Source: Roseateles_E cavernae (GTDB taxonomy: Bacteria; Pseudomonadota; Gammaproteobacteria; Burkholderiales; Burkholderiaceae_C). From it: a stretch of DNA of 64,000 nucleotides. Of the stretch, positions 44,346 to 55,108 are shown piece by piece. How positions within the stretch are numbered: the first letter of the stretch is position 1; each line of letters opens with the position of its first letter. The position numbers and the translations under genes were made by a program. Location: NCBI RefSeq assembly GCF_040187885.1, contig NZ_JBDPLH010000006.1, positions 186,001 to 250,000 of the forward strand, read 5' to 3'. The notes beneath the pieces are model-generated. The model did no database searches. It saw only the letters and a list, made by a program, of their open reading frames with translations, and was not told where the DNA came from.

Positions 44346-45136
44346 GCCAGCGCTGTGGCGGCCTGCTCGCGCAGGCTCAGGAGCACGCGGCGCTTCAGCT
44401 CGCCGTAGCGCGGATCGGCCACCAGGTCCTCGAGCCGGCGCGGCCGCTCGAAGGGCAGGCGCAGCTCCTCGATCACCCGGCCCGGCCGGGCCGACATCAG
44501 CAGCACCCGGTCGCCCAGGGCCAGGGCCTCGTCGACATCGTGGGTGATGAAGAGCACCGTGGTGCGCTGGGCCTGCCAGACCGAGATCAGCAGCTCCTGC
44601 ATCATCAGCCGGGTCTGCGCATCGAGCGCGCCGAAGGGCTCGTCCATCAGCAGCACCTGCGGCTCGGGCAGCCAGGCCCGCGCCAGCGCGGCGCGCTGGC
44701 GCATGCCGCCCGAGAGCTGGTAGGGCGGGTGGTGTTCGAAGCCCTGCAGCCCGACCCGGGCCAGCAGCTCGCGCGCCCGGCCCTGCACCGCCACCGCCGG
44801 CTGGCCGGCCAGGCGCGGGCCCAGGCAGACATTGCCCAGCACATCGAGCCAGGGGAACAGCTGCGGCTGCTGGAACACCACGCCACGCTCCGGCCCCGGG
44901 CCGCCGATCGGCCGACCCTCGAAGCGCAGCGATCCGGCGTCCGGCTGCTCGAAGCCGGCCAGCAGGTTCAGCACCGTCGACTTGCCGCAGCCCGAGGGCC
45001 CCAGCAGGCAGACGAACTCGCCGGGCGCGATGCTCAGCGAGAGCTGGTTCAGCACCGGGGTGCTGCCGCCGCCCGGCGCCGCGAAGCGCTTGACGATGCC
45101 GCGCAGCTCGATCTGGGGCATGGTGGATTCGCTCAT
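44342..45136 (-). CDS. ABC transporter ATP-binding protein, sulfonate/taurine type (SsuB/TauB-like)
   Basis: A 264-residue ATPase. Walker A is GPSGCGKST, the signature is YQLSGGMRQRAALARAW, Walker B is VLLMDEPFGALDA and the switch is FITHDVDEAL. The closest architecture is the nitrate/sulfonate/taurine group, and the neighbouring permease and binding protein agree. Start ATG 45136; the frame upstream belongs to the permease gene. It is the cytoplasmic motor for the two following genes. Confidence 0.93.
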   Translation of the reverse strand: MSESTMPQIELRGIVKRFAAPGGGSTPVLNQLSLSIAPGEFVCLLGPSGCGKSTVLNLLAGFEQPDAGSLRFEGRPIGGPGPERGVVFQQPQLFPWLDVLGNVCLGPRLAGQPAVAVQGRARELLARVGLQGFEHHPPYQLSGGMRQRAALARAWLPEPQVLLMDEPFGALDAQTRLMMQELLISVWQAQRTTVLFITHDVDEALALGDRVLLMSARPGRVIEELRLPFERPRRLEDLVADPRYGELKRRVLLSLREQAATALA

Positions 45137-45140
45137 GTCC

Positions 45141-46001
45141 TCACTCCTTGCCCGCCCAGGGCACGAAACGCCGCTGCGCGCGCAGCAGCAGCCAGTCAAA
45201 GGCCCAGCCGGTGAAGCCCAGCAGCAGAATGCCCAGCATCACGATGTCGGTGCGCAGATAGGCGCTGGCATTCAGCACCATCCAGCCCAGGCCAGAGGTC
45301 GCGGCCACCATCTCGGCGGCGATCAGCGAGGTCCAGCCGACCCCCACCGACAGCCGCACGCCGGTGAACAGCTCGGGCAGGCTGTGCGGCAGCACCACAT
45401 GGCTGAACAGCTGGCGCCGGCTCGCGCCCAGCACCTGGGCCGCGCGCAGGCGGCCCTGCGGCACCGCGGCCGCCGCCGCCGCCGCGCTGACCACCACGCT
45501 CAGGCCGGTCGAGATGAAGATCAGGAAGAACTTCGAGCCCTCGCCGATGCCCAGCCAGACCACCACCAGCGGGATCAGCGCGATCTTGGGCAGCGGGCGC
45601 AGGAACTGCACAAAGGGGTTCAGCAAGGCCGACAGCGTGGACGACAGGCCCATCGCCAGCCCCAGCGGCACGCCGATCAGCACGGCCGCCGCAAAGGCCG
45701 CCAGGGCCCGGCCGACGCTGACCGCCACATGCTGCCACAGCGGCACCTGGCGGTAGCCCTGCTGCAACAGCTCCTGCACGGTGCGCAGCACCTCGGCCGG
45801 CGGCGGCAGCAGCAGCGCATCGACCCAGCCCAGGCTGCCGCTGAGCTGCCACAGCAGCAGCACGGTCAGCACTGCCACTATGCTCAGCGCGCGCAGCCGC
45901 CAGGCCGGCGTCAGCCGCCAGGCGGCGCCAGGCGCCGGCCGCAAAGCAGCGCCGGGCGCCGGCGCTGCGGCCTCACTGGCCAGCGAGTGCGCGTGCGGCA
46001 T
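45141..46001 (-). CDS. ABC transporter permease, sulfonate/taurine type (SsuC/TauC-like)
   Basis: A 286-residue inner-membrane permease with about six hydrophobic segments and the EAA-type loop (RRLFSHVVLPHSLPELFTGVRLSVG-like region: VLPHSLPELFTGVRLS). The N-terminus is a long Ala/Pro-rich stretch with near-repeats (APGAALRPAPGAAWRLTPAW) before the first membrane segment. ATG 46001 overlaps the binding-protein stop by 29 bases; ATG 46025 is a possible alternative. Confidence 0.88.
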   Translation of the reverse strand: MPHAHSLASEAAAPAPGAALRPAPGAAWRLTPAWRLRALSIVAVLTVLLLWQLSGSLGWVDALLLPPPAEVLRTVQELLQQGYRQVPLWQHVAVSVGRALAAFAAAVLIGVPLGLAMGLSSTLSALLNPFVQFLRPLPKIALIPLVVVWLGIGEGSKFFLIFISTGLSVVVSAAAAAAAVPQGRLRAAQVLGASRRQLFSHVVLPHSLPELFTGVRLSVGVGWTSLIAAEMVAATSGLGWMVLNASAYLRTDIVMLGILLLGFTGWAFDWLLLRAQRRFVPWAGKE

Positions 46002-47010
46002 GGCTGCTGTTGATTGCGGGGGCATAGCTGTCGGGCACATCGGCGCGGCGGATCTCGCCGATCTCGGCCAGGAACAGCGCCGTGTCCTTGGCGGCGCGGG
46101 CAATGCCGGCGTTCGCCGCCGTCGCGCCCTGGCCCAGATAGGCGGGCGTCAGCTGGTCTTTCAGCGAGGCGTACTCCAGCCCGGTCAGGATGGAACGGGC
46201 CGTCTCGACCGGCACACCGACATGCTCGGCAATCGCCCGGGTCGAGCCCTCGGGGTCGCGCTGGTACTGCTCCAGATTTTGCTGGTAGACCGCCAGGAAC
46301 TTCGAGACCAGCTGCGGATACTGGGCGGCGAAGGCCTTGCGCACGACGAAGTTGTTGTAGACCAGATAGCCGTCCTTCTGCAGTTGCTTGGTCGCGAACA
46401 CCTCCTTGCCGCCATCGGCCTCCAGCTGCTGGGTGAACGGGCCCCAGACATAGCCGGCGTCGATGTCGCCGCGCTTCCAGGCCGCGACGATCTCGGCCGG
46501 CTTCAGCGGCACCAGGCGGATCCTGCTCTTGTCGAGCTTGTGCACCTTGATCGCGGCCTCCAGCGCGTAGTGGGCGGTCGAGTTGGCCGGGTAAGCCACC
46601 GTCTTGCCTTCGATGTCCTTCAGGCTGTTGATGCCCTTGGCCGTGCGGCCGATCAGGCGCTCGCTGGTGGCGATCACCTCGGGCACGCCGATGATCTCGA
46701 TCGGCAGCTTGCGGGCGATGCCGGCCGCCGCCGGGCTGGAGCCGAAGCGGGCGATGTCGATCTCGTTGGCGGCGAACAGGCTCAGCACATCGGCGCCGGT
46801 CGCGAACGGAATCCAGCGCACCTTGGTGCCGAAGGCCTTGTCGAAAGACTGGTCGATCTTGCCCAGTATCCAGACCCGCGGCCCGCCGGCATAGGCGAAG
46901 CGCACCTCGGGGGGCAGGTCTTGCGCCCGCAGCTCATGGGGCAGGAAGAAGGTGCCGGCCAGGGCCAGCAGGGCCAGCGCGAGCTGGCGCCATAGTTTTT
47001 CTGCACTCAT
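45973..47010 (-). CDS. Substrate-binding protein, taurine/aliphatic sulfonate type (TauA-like)
   Basis: A 345-residue periplasmic protein with a signal peptide (LALALLALAGTFFLPHELRAQD). Core: EVRFAYAGGPRVWILGKIDQ, FGTKVRWIPFATGADVLSLF, IDIARFGSSPAAAGIAR, GKTVAYPANSTAHYALEAA and GYVWGPFTQQLEADGG. The YVWGPF and GSSP patterns fit TauA-like taurine binders. It gives specificity to the ABC proteins that follow and would import a sulfonate or related organosulfur compound. Confidence 0.92.
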   Translation of the reverse strand: MSAEKLWRQLALALLALAGTFFLPHELRAQDLPPEVRFAYAGGPRVWILGKIDQSFDKAFGTKVRWIPFATGADVLSLFAANEIDIARFGSSPAAAGIARKLPIEIIGVPEVIATSERLIGRTAKGINSLKDIEGKTVAYPANSTAHYALEAAIKVHKLDKSRIRLVPLKPAEIVAAWKRGDIDAGYVWGPFTQQLEADGGKEVFATKQLQKDGYLVYNNFVVRKAFAAQYPQLVSKFLAVYQQNLEQYQRDPEGSTRAIAEHVGVPVETARSILTGLEYASLKDQLTPAYLGQGATAANAGIARAAKDTALFLAEIGEIRRADVPDSYAPAINSSHAARALAGQ

Positions 47011-47123
47011 CGGTCACTCCGAAAATTTGTCGATGTCCGATGGTCGCAGCGCTGCCCACGGCGGCGAACGAAGCAAAGCGCAGAAGCTTCTGCGTTGGCC
47101 GATGACGGCGCAGCCGGCCGGGC

Positions 47124-48449
47124 TCAGCCGGCTGCGGCATGGCGGTTGGCCGGCACCGGCAGGCCCAGGTGCTCGCGCAGGGTCCGGCCTTCATAGTCGT
47201 GCCGCAGCAGGCCGCGCTCGCGCAGGATGGGCAGCACCTCGGCGACGAAGTCGTCAAAGGCGCCGGGGAAGTAAGGCGGCATCACATTGAAGCCGTCGGC
47301 CGCACCCGACTCGAACCACAGCTGCAAGGTGTCGGCGATCTGCGCCCCGGTGCCGGCAACGATCTTGTGGCCGCGCGAGCCGGCCACCAGGTAGTAGAGC
47401 CGGCGCAGGCTCAGGCCCTCGCGCCGCGCCAGATCGGTCAGGAGCTTGGCGCGGCTCTGGTTCAGCTGCGAGGGCGGCAGCTCGGGTACCGGGCCGTCCA
47501 GCGGGTAGTCGCTGATGTCGTGGCCCAGGCGCTCGCTGAGCAGGCGCACCGCGTTGGCACCCTCGATATAGCTTTGCAGGGTCGCGAACTTCTCGTCGGC
47601 CTCGGCGGATGTGCGGCCGACGATGGGCAGGATGCCGGGCATCACCAGGCAGTGCTCGGGCCGGCGGCCCTGGGCCGGCAGCCGCGCCTTCAGGCCGCGG
47701 TAGAAGGCCTGGGCATCCTCCAGGCTTTGCTGCGCGGTGAAGACCAGCTCGCCGATGCGGGCCGCCAGGTCCTGGCCGGTCTCGGACGAGCCGGCCTGTA
47801 TCAGCACCGGCTGGCCCTGCGGGCTGCGGCTGACGTTCAGCGGGCCGCGCACCTGGAAATGCGCGCCGCGGTGGTCCAGCGTGTGCAGCTTGGCCGGGTC
47901 GATATAGCGGCCGGTGGCGCTGTCGTGGATGAAGGCGCCCTCCTCCCAGCTGTCCCACAGGCCCTTGACCACCTCGACGAACTCCAGTGCGCGGGCATAG
48001 CGGGCCTCGTGCTCGGGGTGTTCGGTGCGGCTGAAATTGGGCGCGATATCGGGGCTGGTCGAGGTCACGACATTCCAGCCGGCCCGCCCGCCCGACAGCA
48101 GGTCCAGCGAGGCGAAGGCGCGGGCCAGATGAAAGGGCTCGCCATAGGTGGTCGAGGCGGTGGCCGCCAGGCCGATGCGCTCGGTCACCATGGCCAGCGC
48201 CGACAGCAGGGTCAGCGGCTCGAAGCGGGCGATGAAGGAGGGATGCTCCTTGGCATGGGTGGCCAGGTTGTCGCCCAGAAAGATCAGATCGAACCTGGCC
48301 GCCTCGGCGGCCTGTGCGATGCCGACGATGTGCGGCAGGTTCTCGCTGCCGAAGGCGGCGCCGGGATAGCGCCAGCCGGCCACATGATGGCCGGCGGCCT
48401 GCAGGAACAGGCCCAGGCGCAGGCTGCGCGGCGGCGTGGTGGTGCTCAT
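47124..48449 (-). CDS. LLM flavin-dependent monooxygenase, NtaA/SnaA/DszA family (second copy)
   Basis: A 441-residue paralogue of the enzyme at 41956-43305, alike along its length: LFLQAAGHHVAGWRYPGAAF, FLGDNLATHAKEHPSFIARF, IGLAATASTTYGEPFHLARA, SGGRAGWNVVTSTSPDIAPN and VRGPLNVSRSPQGQPVLIQA. The N-terminal active-site loop differs (GHHVAGWRYP against GSHMHSWRHP), suggesting different substrates. It lies one base before the amino-acid ABC ATPase stop and 114 bases upstream of tauA-like, linking the two transporter sets. Confidence 0.93.
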   Translation of the reverse strand: MSTTTPPRSLRLGLFLQAAGHHVAGWRYPGAAFGSENLPHIVGIAQAAEAARFDLIFLGDNLATHAKEHPSFIARFEPLTLLSALAMVTERIGLAATASTTYGEPFHLARAFASLDLLSGGRAGWNVVTSTSPDIAPNFSRTEHPEHEARYARALEFVEVVKGLWDSWEEGAFIHDSATGRYIDPAKLHTLDHRGAHFQVRGPLNVSRSPQGQPVLIQAGSSETGQDLAARIGELVFTAQQSLEDAQAFYRGLKARLPAQGRRPEHCLVMPGILPIVGRTSAEADEKFATLQSYIEGANAVRLLSERLGHDISDYPLDGPVPELPPSQLNQSRAKLLTDLARREGLSLRRLYYLVAGSRGHKIVAGTGAQIADTLQLWFESGAADGFNVMPPYFPGAFDDFVAEVLPILRERGLLRHDYEGRTLREHLGLPVPANRHAAAG

Positions 48450-48450
48450 A

Positions 48451-49296
48451 TCAGATCGAGAAACGCAGTTGATGGAGGGGCCAGGCCGGCGGCGCAGGCC
48501 GGGGCGGCGCGGGCGGGCGTTGATCGCCGAGGCTGCGGTTCAGGAAGCTGCGGGTGCGCTCGTTGAGCGGCGCGCGGAACAGGCGCTGGGGCGGCCCCTG
48601 CTCGACGATGCGCCCCGCCTCGGTGAACACCACCGCGTCGCTGACCTCCTCGGCAAAGCGCATCTCGTGGGTCACGAGGATGCAGCTCAGCCCCTCGTCC
48701 ACCAGCTCGCGGATCACGCCCAGCACCTCGCCGACCGTCTCGGGGTCCAGCGCCGAGGTGACCTCGTCGAACAGCATCAGCTCGGGGCGCATCGCCAGCG
48801 CCCGCGCGATCGCCACCCGCTGCTGCTGGCCGCCGGACAGCTCGCCCGGATAGGCCTGCAGCTTGTGGCCCAGCCGCACCTTGTCGAGCAGGACCCTCGC
48901 CTCCCGCTCGGCCTCGGCGCGCTCGCGGCCGGCCACCCGGGTCGGCGCGATGAGCAGGTTCTCCAGCACGGTCAGGTGCGGGAACAGGTTGTACTGCTGG
49001 AACACAAAGCCGACCCGCTTGCGCAGCGCGATGAATTCGGCCTCGCTGCGCAGCCCGTCGACCTGGGTGTCGCCGACGCGGATGCGGCCGCGCTGCGGCC
49101 TCAGCAGGCCGGTGATGCAGCGCAGGATGGTGGACTTGCCCGAGCCCGAGGGCCCGATGATGGACAGGGCCTGGCCGCGCTGCAGGCGCAGCGAGATGCC
49201 CTTCAGCACCTCGTTGGCGGCGCCCGGTCCGGGGAAGGACAGGTGGATGTCGTCCAGCTCGACGAGCGGAGCTTCGGTGCGGTCAATGGCGGGCAT
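48451..49296 (-). CDS. Polar amino acid ABC transporter ATP-binding protein (TcyN/GlnQ-like)
   Basis: A 281-residue ATPase. Walker A is GPSGSGKST; the signature is LSGGQQQRVAIARALAMRPE; Walker B is LMLFDEVTSALDPETVGEVL and the switch is LVTHEMRFAEEVSDAV. The glutamine/cystine-type subgroup is indicated by ALDPE and THEM. It overlaps the downstream-facing permease by 14 bases. In B. subtilis the equivalent TcyN drives uptake of cystine and S-modified cysteines. Confidence 0.93.
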   Translation of the reverse strand: MPAIDRTEAPLVELDDIHLSFPGPGAANEVLKGISLRLQRGQALSIIGPSGSGKSTILRCITGLLRPQRGRIRVGDTQVDGLRSEAEFIALRKRVGFVFQQYNLFPHLTVLENLLIAPTRVAGRERAEAEREARVLLDKVRLGHKLQAYPGELSGGQQQRVAIARALAMRPELMLFDEVTSALDPETVGEVLGVIRELVDEGLSCILVTHEMRFAEEVSDAVVFTEAGRIVEQGPPQRLFRAPLNERTRSFLNRSLGDQRPPAPPRPAPPAWPLHQLRFSI

Positions 49297-49981
49297 GGCG
49301 TTGTTCCAGCGCCTGCGTGTAGCGGGCGATCGGGTAGCAGTAGGCGAAGAAGAGCGCCAGCAGACTCAGATAGACCAGCACGGTGAAGTCGCTGCGCGCC
49401 ACCGTGTTGCTGGCGATCTGGGCCCGGTCCACGACATCGTGGACACCGACCAGGGAGGCCAGCGAGGTGCTCATCGTGATGCTGGCGTAGAGATTCATCC
49501 AGGGCGGCAGCATGCGGCGCAGGCACTGCGGCAGTATCACCAGGCGATAGATCTGGCGGCGCCGCAGCGCCAGCGACTGCGCGGCCTCCCACTGCGTGGC
49601 GGGGATGGACTGGATCGCGCCGCGGAAGATCTCGGCCACATTGGCGCTGGCCGGCAGGGCCAGGCCCAGCACCACCTTGACCCAGTCGGGAAAAGGAAAG
49701 CGCCAGGACGCCAGCCCGATCTCGAAGGGGAAGACATAGGTCGTGAAGTAGATCAGCACCAGCACCGGCGCATTGCGAAAGGCCTGCACCCACAGCCCGG
49801 CGGGCCCGCGCAGCCAGGAGCGGCGCGACAGCAGGGCCGCGCCGACCAGCAGGCCCGCCACCGTCCCGAGCGCCATCGCCAGCAGGCTGATATAGATATT
49901 GGCCGCCATGCCGCCCAGCAGGGCCGGAGTCCAGACCCACAGATGCTGGAGCGCCAGCGGCATCAGGCTGTCACTGGCCAT
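49283..49981 (-). CDS. Amino acid ABC transporter permease (first)
   Basis: A 232-residue HisM/GlnP-type permease with about five membrane segments. The EAA loop is AAQSLALRRRQIYRLVILPQ and NAPVLVLIYFTTYVFPFE is the usual family motif. It overlaps the second permease by 11 bases and the ATPase by 14, so the three genes are translated as one unit. Confidence 0.93.
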   Translation of the reverse strand: MASDSLMPLALQHLWVWTPALLGGMAANIYISLLAMALGTVAGLLVGAALLSRRSWLRGPAGLWVQAFRNAPVLVLIYFTTYVFPFEIGLASWRFPFPDWVKVVLGLALPASANVAEIFRGAIQSIPATQWEAAQSLALRRRQIYRLVILPQCLRRMLPPWMNLYASITMSTSLASLVGVHDVVDRAQIASNTVARSDFTVLVYLSLLALFFAYCYPIARYTQALEQRHARH

Positions 49982-50717
49982 AGCCGGGCATCCTCAGGCG
50001 CAGCTCAAGCCAGCGTCCGGCCCGCGCGACGCCCCAGGTCAGCAGGCCGAAGAACAGCAGGATCAGCAAGAGCAGCTCCAGCACATTGTCGCGATTGCTC
50101 CAGATCATGATGGACTCGTAGGTCACGTCGCCGACCGCGATGGCCGAGGCCACCGCCGTCATCTTGACCAGATCGACCAGGTTGTTGACCAGGGCCGGCA
50201 GCGCAAAGCGCAGCGCCAGCGGCAGCTCGATGCGCCACAGCAGTGCGCGCCGGCCGAAGCCCAGCGAGCGCGCCGCCTCCAGCGTGACGGCCGGCACGGC
50301 CTGGATGCCGGCGCGCAGGGCCTCGGCATGGAACACGCCCTTGTGCAGCGAGACGACCACCACCACCCAGACAAAGGGCGTCAGCGGATTGCTCGCGCCC
50401 AGGCCCTGCAGCTGCTGCGTGATCAGCATATTCAGCACCAGGAAGGCGCAGTAGAGCTGGACCAGGGTCGGCGTGTTGCGGGTGACTTCAACAAAGGCCC
50501 GCGCCGGCAGCGCCAGCCAGGGCCGGCCCGAGGTCAGCGCCGCCGCCAGCCCGACACCGGCCGCCAGGCTGGCCGGGATCACCAGCAGGCACAGCTGCAG
50601 CGTCACGCCCATGCCGCGCACAAAGGCGGCGCGCTCGCCGGCCTCGCGCAGGAAGTCATAGTTCAGCCCTAGGGGTTTGAGGGCCGCGACCGGCACGGCC
50701 AGCAAGGCATCAAGCAT
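49971..50717 (-). CDS. Amino acid ABC transporter permease (second)
   Basis: A 248-residue HisQ/GlnP-type permease. Motifs are VEVTRNTPTLVQLYCAFLVL and the EAA loop AARSLGFGRRALLWRIELPL. A pair of different permeases with one ATPase and two binding proteins matches the TcyJKLMN organisation. It lies 18 bases after a binding-protein gene. Confidence 0.93.
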   Translation of the reverse strand: MLDALLAVPVAALKPLGLNYDFLREAGERAAFVRGMGVTLQLCLLVIPASLAAGVGLAAALTSGRPWLALPARAFVEVTRNTPTLVQLYCAFLVLNMLITQQLQGLGASNPLTPFVWVVVVVSLHKGVFHAEALRAGIQAVPAVTLEAARSLGFGRRALLWRIELPLALRFALPALVNNLVDLVKMTAVASAIAVGDVTYESIMIWSNRDNVLELLLLILLFFGLLTWGVARAGRWLELRLRMPGYGQ

Positions 50718-50735
50718 GGACCCACCCTGCCCCGC

Positions 50736-51554
50736 TCATGCCGGCTGCTTGCGAAACTGCCCGTGCAGCTCCAGCAGCTTGGCCGAAGGCTTGATGCCGT
50801 GACGCCGGCCCAGCTCGATCAACCAGCCGCTGCGGTGCCATTGCCGGATGACGCGGTCGATCGCGGCCAGCGCATCGACCTCGCCCTTGCGCGTCCAGAT
50901 CACCGAGTCCGAGGGCAGCAGCTCGGCGGCAATCGGGATCTCGTGCTCTGCCCATTCGGGGTTGTCGGCCTGCAGCTGGCGCAGGGTCGGGCCGACATGG
51001 ACCGCCGCGACGCAGGCACCGCCGCGCAGCGCCAGCAGCGACTCGGGCTGGCCACGGAAGGCCTTGATCTGCGCACCGTACTGCTCTTCCAGCGGCTTGA
51101 TGTAATTCGAACCCTGGGACACGCAGACCGGCTTGCCGCGCAGATCGCCCCAGTCCCGCAAGCCGCTGCCGCGGCGCGCGATCGCGGTGCCGCCGACCTC
51201 CTCGAACGGGGTCGGTGCGAAGCCCAGGATCTCGGCCCGCTCGGCGGTCCACTGCATGTTCGCGATCAGGACATCGACCTTGCCGGTCTGCAGAAACTGC
51301 ACCCGGTTGGAGGGCTGGACCTGCACCGTCTCCAGCCCGACGCCCAGTGCCCGGGCCAGGGCCTCGGACAGCTCGACGTTGTAGCCGATGTGTTTTTGCG
51401 TAGCCGGATCGATGCTGCCGAACGGCGGGCCCGACAGCATCACCCCGACCACCAGGCGGCCGCGCTGCTTGAGCCGGTCCAGCGTCGCGTCGGCCAGCAC
51501 TGGGCCCGCGAGGCTGGACAGCGCCAGCACGGCGGCCAGCAGCCGGCGCTTCAT
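50736..51554 (-). CDS. Amino-acid-type substrate-binding protein (second of a tandem pair)
   Basis: A 272-residue periplasmic family-3 binding protein with signal peptide (LLAAVLALSSLAGPVLAD). Core: LKQRGRLVVGVMLSGPPFGS, GYNVELSEALARALGVGLET, GKVDVLIANMQWTAERAEIL, CVSQGSNYIKPLEEQYGAQI and RKGEVDALAAIDRVIRQWHR. It is similar over its whole length to the gene immediately upstream (51551-52387), and the two overlap by four bases. One Cys in GACVAAV aligns with one in the paralogue. Confidence 0.92.
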   Translation of the reverse strand: MKRRLLAAVLALSSLAGPVLADATLDRLKQRGRLVVGVMLSGPPFGSIDPATQKHIGYNVELSEALARALGVGLETVQVQPSNRVQFLQTGKVDVLIANMQWTAERAEILGFAPTPFEEVGGTAIARRGSGLRDWGDLRGKPVCVSQGSNYIKPLEEQYGAQIKAFRGQPESLLALRGGACVAAVHVGPTLRQLQADNPEWAEHEIPIAAELLPSDSVIWTRKGEVDALAAIDRVIRQWHRSGWLIELGRRHGIKPSAKLLELHGQFRKQPA

Positions 51555-52387
51555 CGGCGGCCTTTCAGCTGGGCATGCAGCTCGGCCAGCAGCGGGCTGG
51601 CCGGCGCGATGCCCAGGCGCTTCTCGGTCTCGATCAGCCAGCCGCTGCGATGCCATTGCTGCACCACCTTGTCGATCGCGGCGGCGGTGTCGGTCTCGCC
51701 CTTGCGCACCCAGATCACCGAGGGCGCGGGAATCAGCTCGGGCAGCGGGGCGGCGTAGTCGGCCCATTCGGCATTGCCGCGCAGCAGCGGATGAATCAGG
51801 ATGCCGTCGTGCACGGCCGCCACGCAGTTGCCGCCGCGCAGGGCCAGCAGGGATTCGGACGAGGTCTTGAAGCCCTTGACCTGGGCGCCGTACTGCTCGG
51901 CCAGCGGCTTGGCATAGCTGCTGCCCTGGGACAGGCAGACCGGCTTGTCGCGCAAATCCTCCCAGCGCTGGATGCCGCTGCGCTTGGGCACGACGGCGCT
52001 GCCGCCGACGCGGTAATGCGGGGTCGGTGCATAGCCGAGTATCTCGGCCCGCGCCTCGTTGAGCTCCATCGACGCGATCAGCGCGTCGACCTTGCCGGCC
52101 TGCAGCAGCTGCACCCGGTTGCCCGACAAGACCTGCACGGCCTCCAGCTCGACTCCCAGCTTGCGCGCCAGATCGCGGGCCAGCTCGGGGTTCCAGCCGG
52201 TGAAGCGCTGGGTGGCCGGATCGATGCTGCCGAACTGGCCGCCGCTGATCATCACGCCGATCACGATGCGGCCCTGCTGCTTGATCTTGTCCAAGGTGGC
52301 ATCGGCGCGGGCGGCCCCGGCCATCATCATCAGAACGCCGCCGGCCAGGGCCAGCGCGGTCTTCAATCTGCTGCTGTTCTTCTTCAT
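51551..52387 (-). CDS. Amino-acid-type substrate-binding protein (first of a tandem pair)
   Basis: A 278-residue periplasmic family-3 binding protein, signal peptide ending GAARAD. Core: IKQQGRIVIGVMISGGQFGS, GWNPELARDLARKLGVELEA, GKVDALIASMELNEARAEIL, CLSQGSSYAKPLAEQYGAQV. The lysine/arginine-type ligand loop is altered to IASME, against IANMQ in the paralogue, so the two may bind different ligands for the same permeases, as TcyJ and TcyK do. Confidence 0.92.
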   Translation of the reverse strand: MKKNSSRLKTALALAGGVLMMMAGAARADATLDKIKQQGRIVIGVMISGGQFGSIDPATQRFTGWNPELARDLARKLGVELEAVQVLSGNRVQLLQAGKVDALIASMELNEARAEILGYAPTPHYRVGGSAVVPKRSGIQRWEDLRDKPVCLSQGSSYAKPLAEQYGAQVKGFKTSSESLLALRGGNCVAAVHDGILIHPLLRGNAEWADYAAPLPELIPAPSVIWVRKGETDTAAAIDKVVQQWHRSGWLIETEKRLGIAPASPLLAELHAQLKGRR

Positions 52388-52469
52388 CGCTGTCGGTGTG
52401 AATGGGTTGTGGACGCGGGCCAGTCTAGGAGCGGGTCTGCGCGCGGCGAAGGCCGATTGCCTTCTATGC

Positions 52470-54205
<1,736 letters not shown>

Positions 54206-54209
<4 letters not shown>

Positions 54210-55099
54210 CGCAAACCCGGGTTCAGATGGTCGCGCAGCCGGTCGCCCAGCAGATTGACCGACAGCGCCACCGCCAGCAGCAGCAGCGCCGGGAACAGCA
54301 GGATCCACCATTCGCCGGAGAGCAGGAAACCCTGGCCCAGGCGTATCAGCGTGCCCAGCGAGGGCGTGGTGGGCGGCAGGCCCACGCCCAGATAGGACAG
54401 CGTGGACTCGGCGATGATGGCCAGCGCGAAGCTGATCGTCGCGATCACCGTGATCGGCGCGGCGATATTGGGCAGGATGTGGTGCCAGGCGATGGCAGCC
54501 GGGCTGCGGCCGATCACGCGGGCGGCCAGCACATAGTCCCGGCCCTTCTCCACCAGCACGGCGGCGCGCACGGTGCGCGCGTACGGCACCCACTCGGAGA
54601 GACCGATGGCCAGCACCAGCACATAGATGGCCAGCGCCTCGCGCTGGGAGGGCGGCAGCAGGCCCTGCAGCAGGCCGGTCAGCAGGCCCGACAGCAGCAG
54701 GGCCACCAGGATCACCGGGAAGGTCAGCTGCACATCGGCCACGCGCATGATCAGCGCGTCCAGCAAGCCGCCGGCATAGCCGGCCAGCAGGCCCAGGCCC
54801 ACGCCCAGCAGCAGCGAGAAGGCTACCGCGGCCAGGCCCACCGCCAGCGACACCCGGGCGCCGTAGAGGATGGCCGAGAGCAGGTCGCGGCCCTGGTCGT
54901 CGCTGCCCAGCAGATACCAGCGCCCGCTGGCCGCGCCCTGCTGCAACGGTCGGGTGTAGCCGTCCATCAGCTCCAGCTGGGCCGGGTCGAAGGGATTCTG
55001 CGGCGCGATCCAGGGCGCCAGCAGCGCCGCCGCCGCGAGCAGCAGCAAGAGATGCAACGGCCACAGGCGCAGCAGTTTCAGCAACAAGGTCTTGTTCAT
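54206..55099 (-). CDS. Peptide ABC transporter permease (DppC-like)
   Basis: A 297-residue inner-membrane permease with about six membrane segments, an N-terminal OppC-N region (NKTLLLKLLRLWPLHLLLLL) and the binding-protein-dependent loop AARVIGRSPAAIAWHHILPN. GSDDQGRDLLSAILYGARVS is the standard DppC/OppC motif. It is nine bases after dppB-like. Confidence 0.94.
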
Positions 55100-55108
55100 C
55101 GTGAGGTT

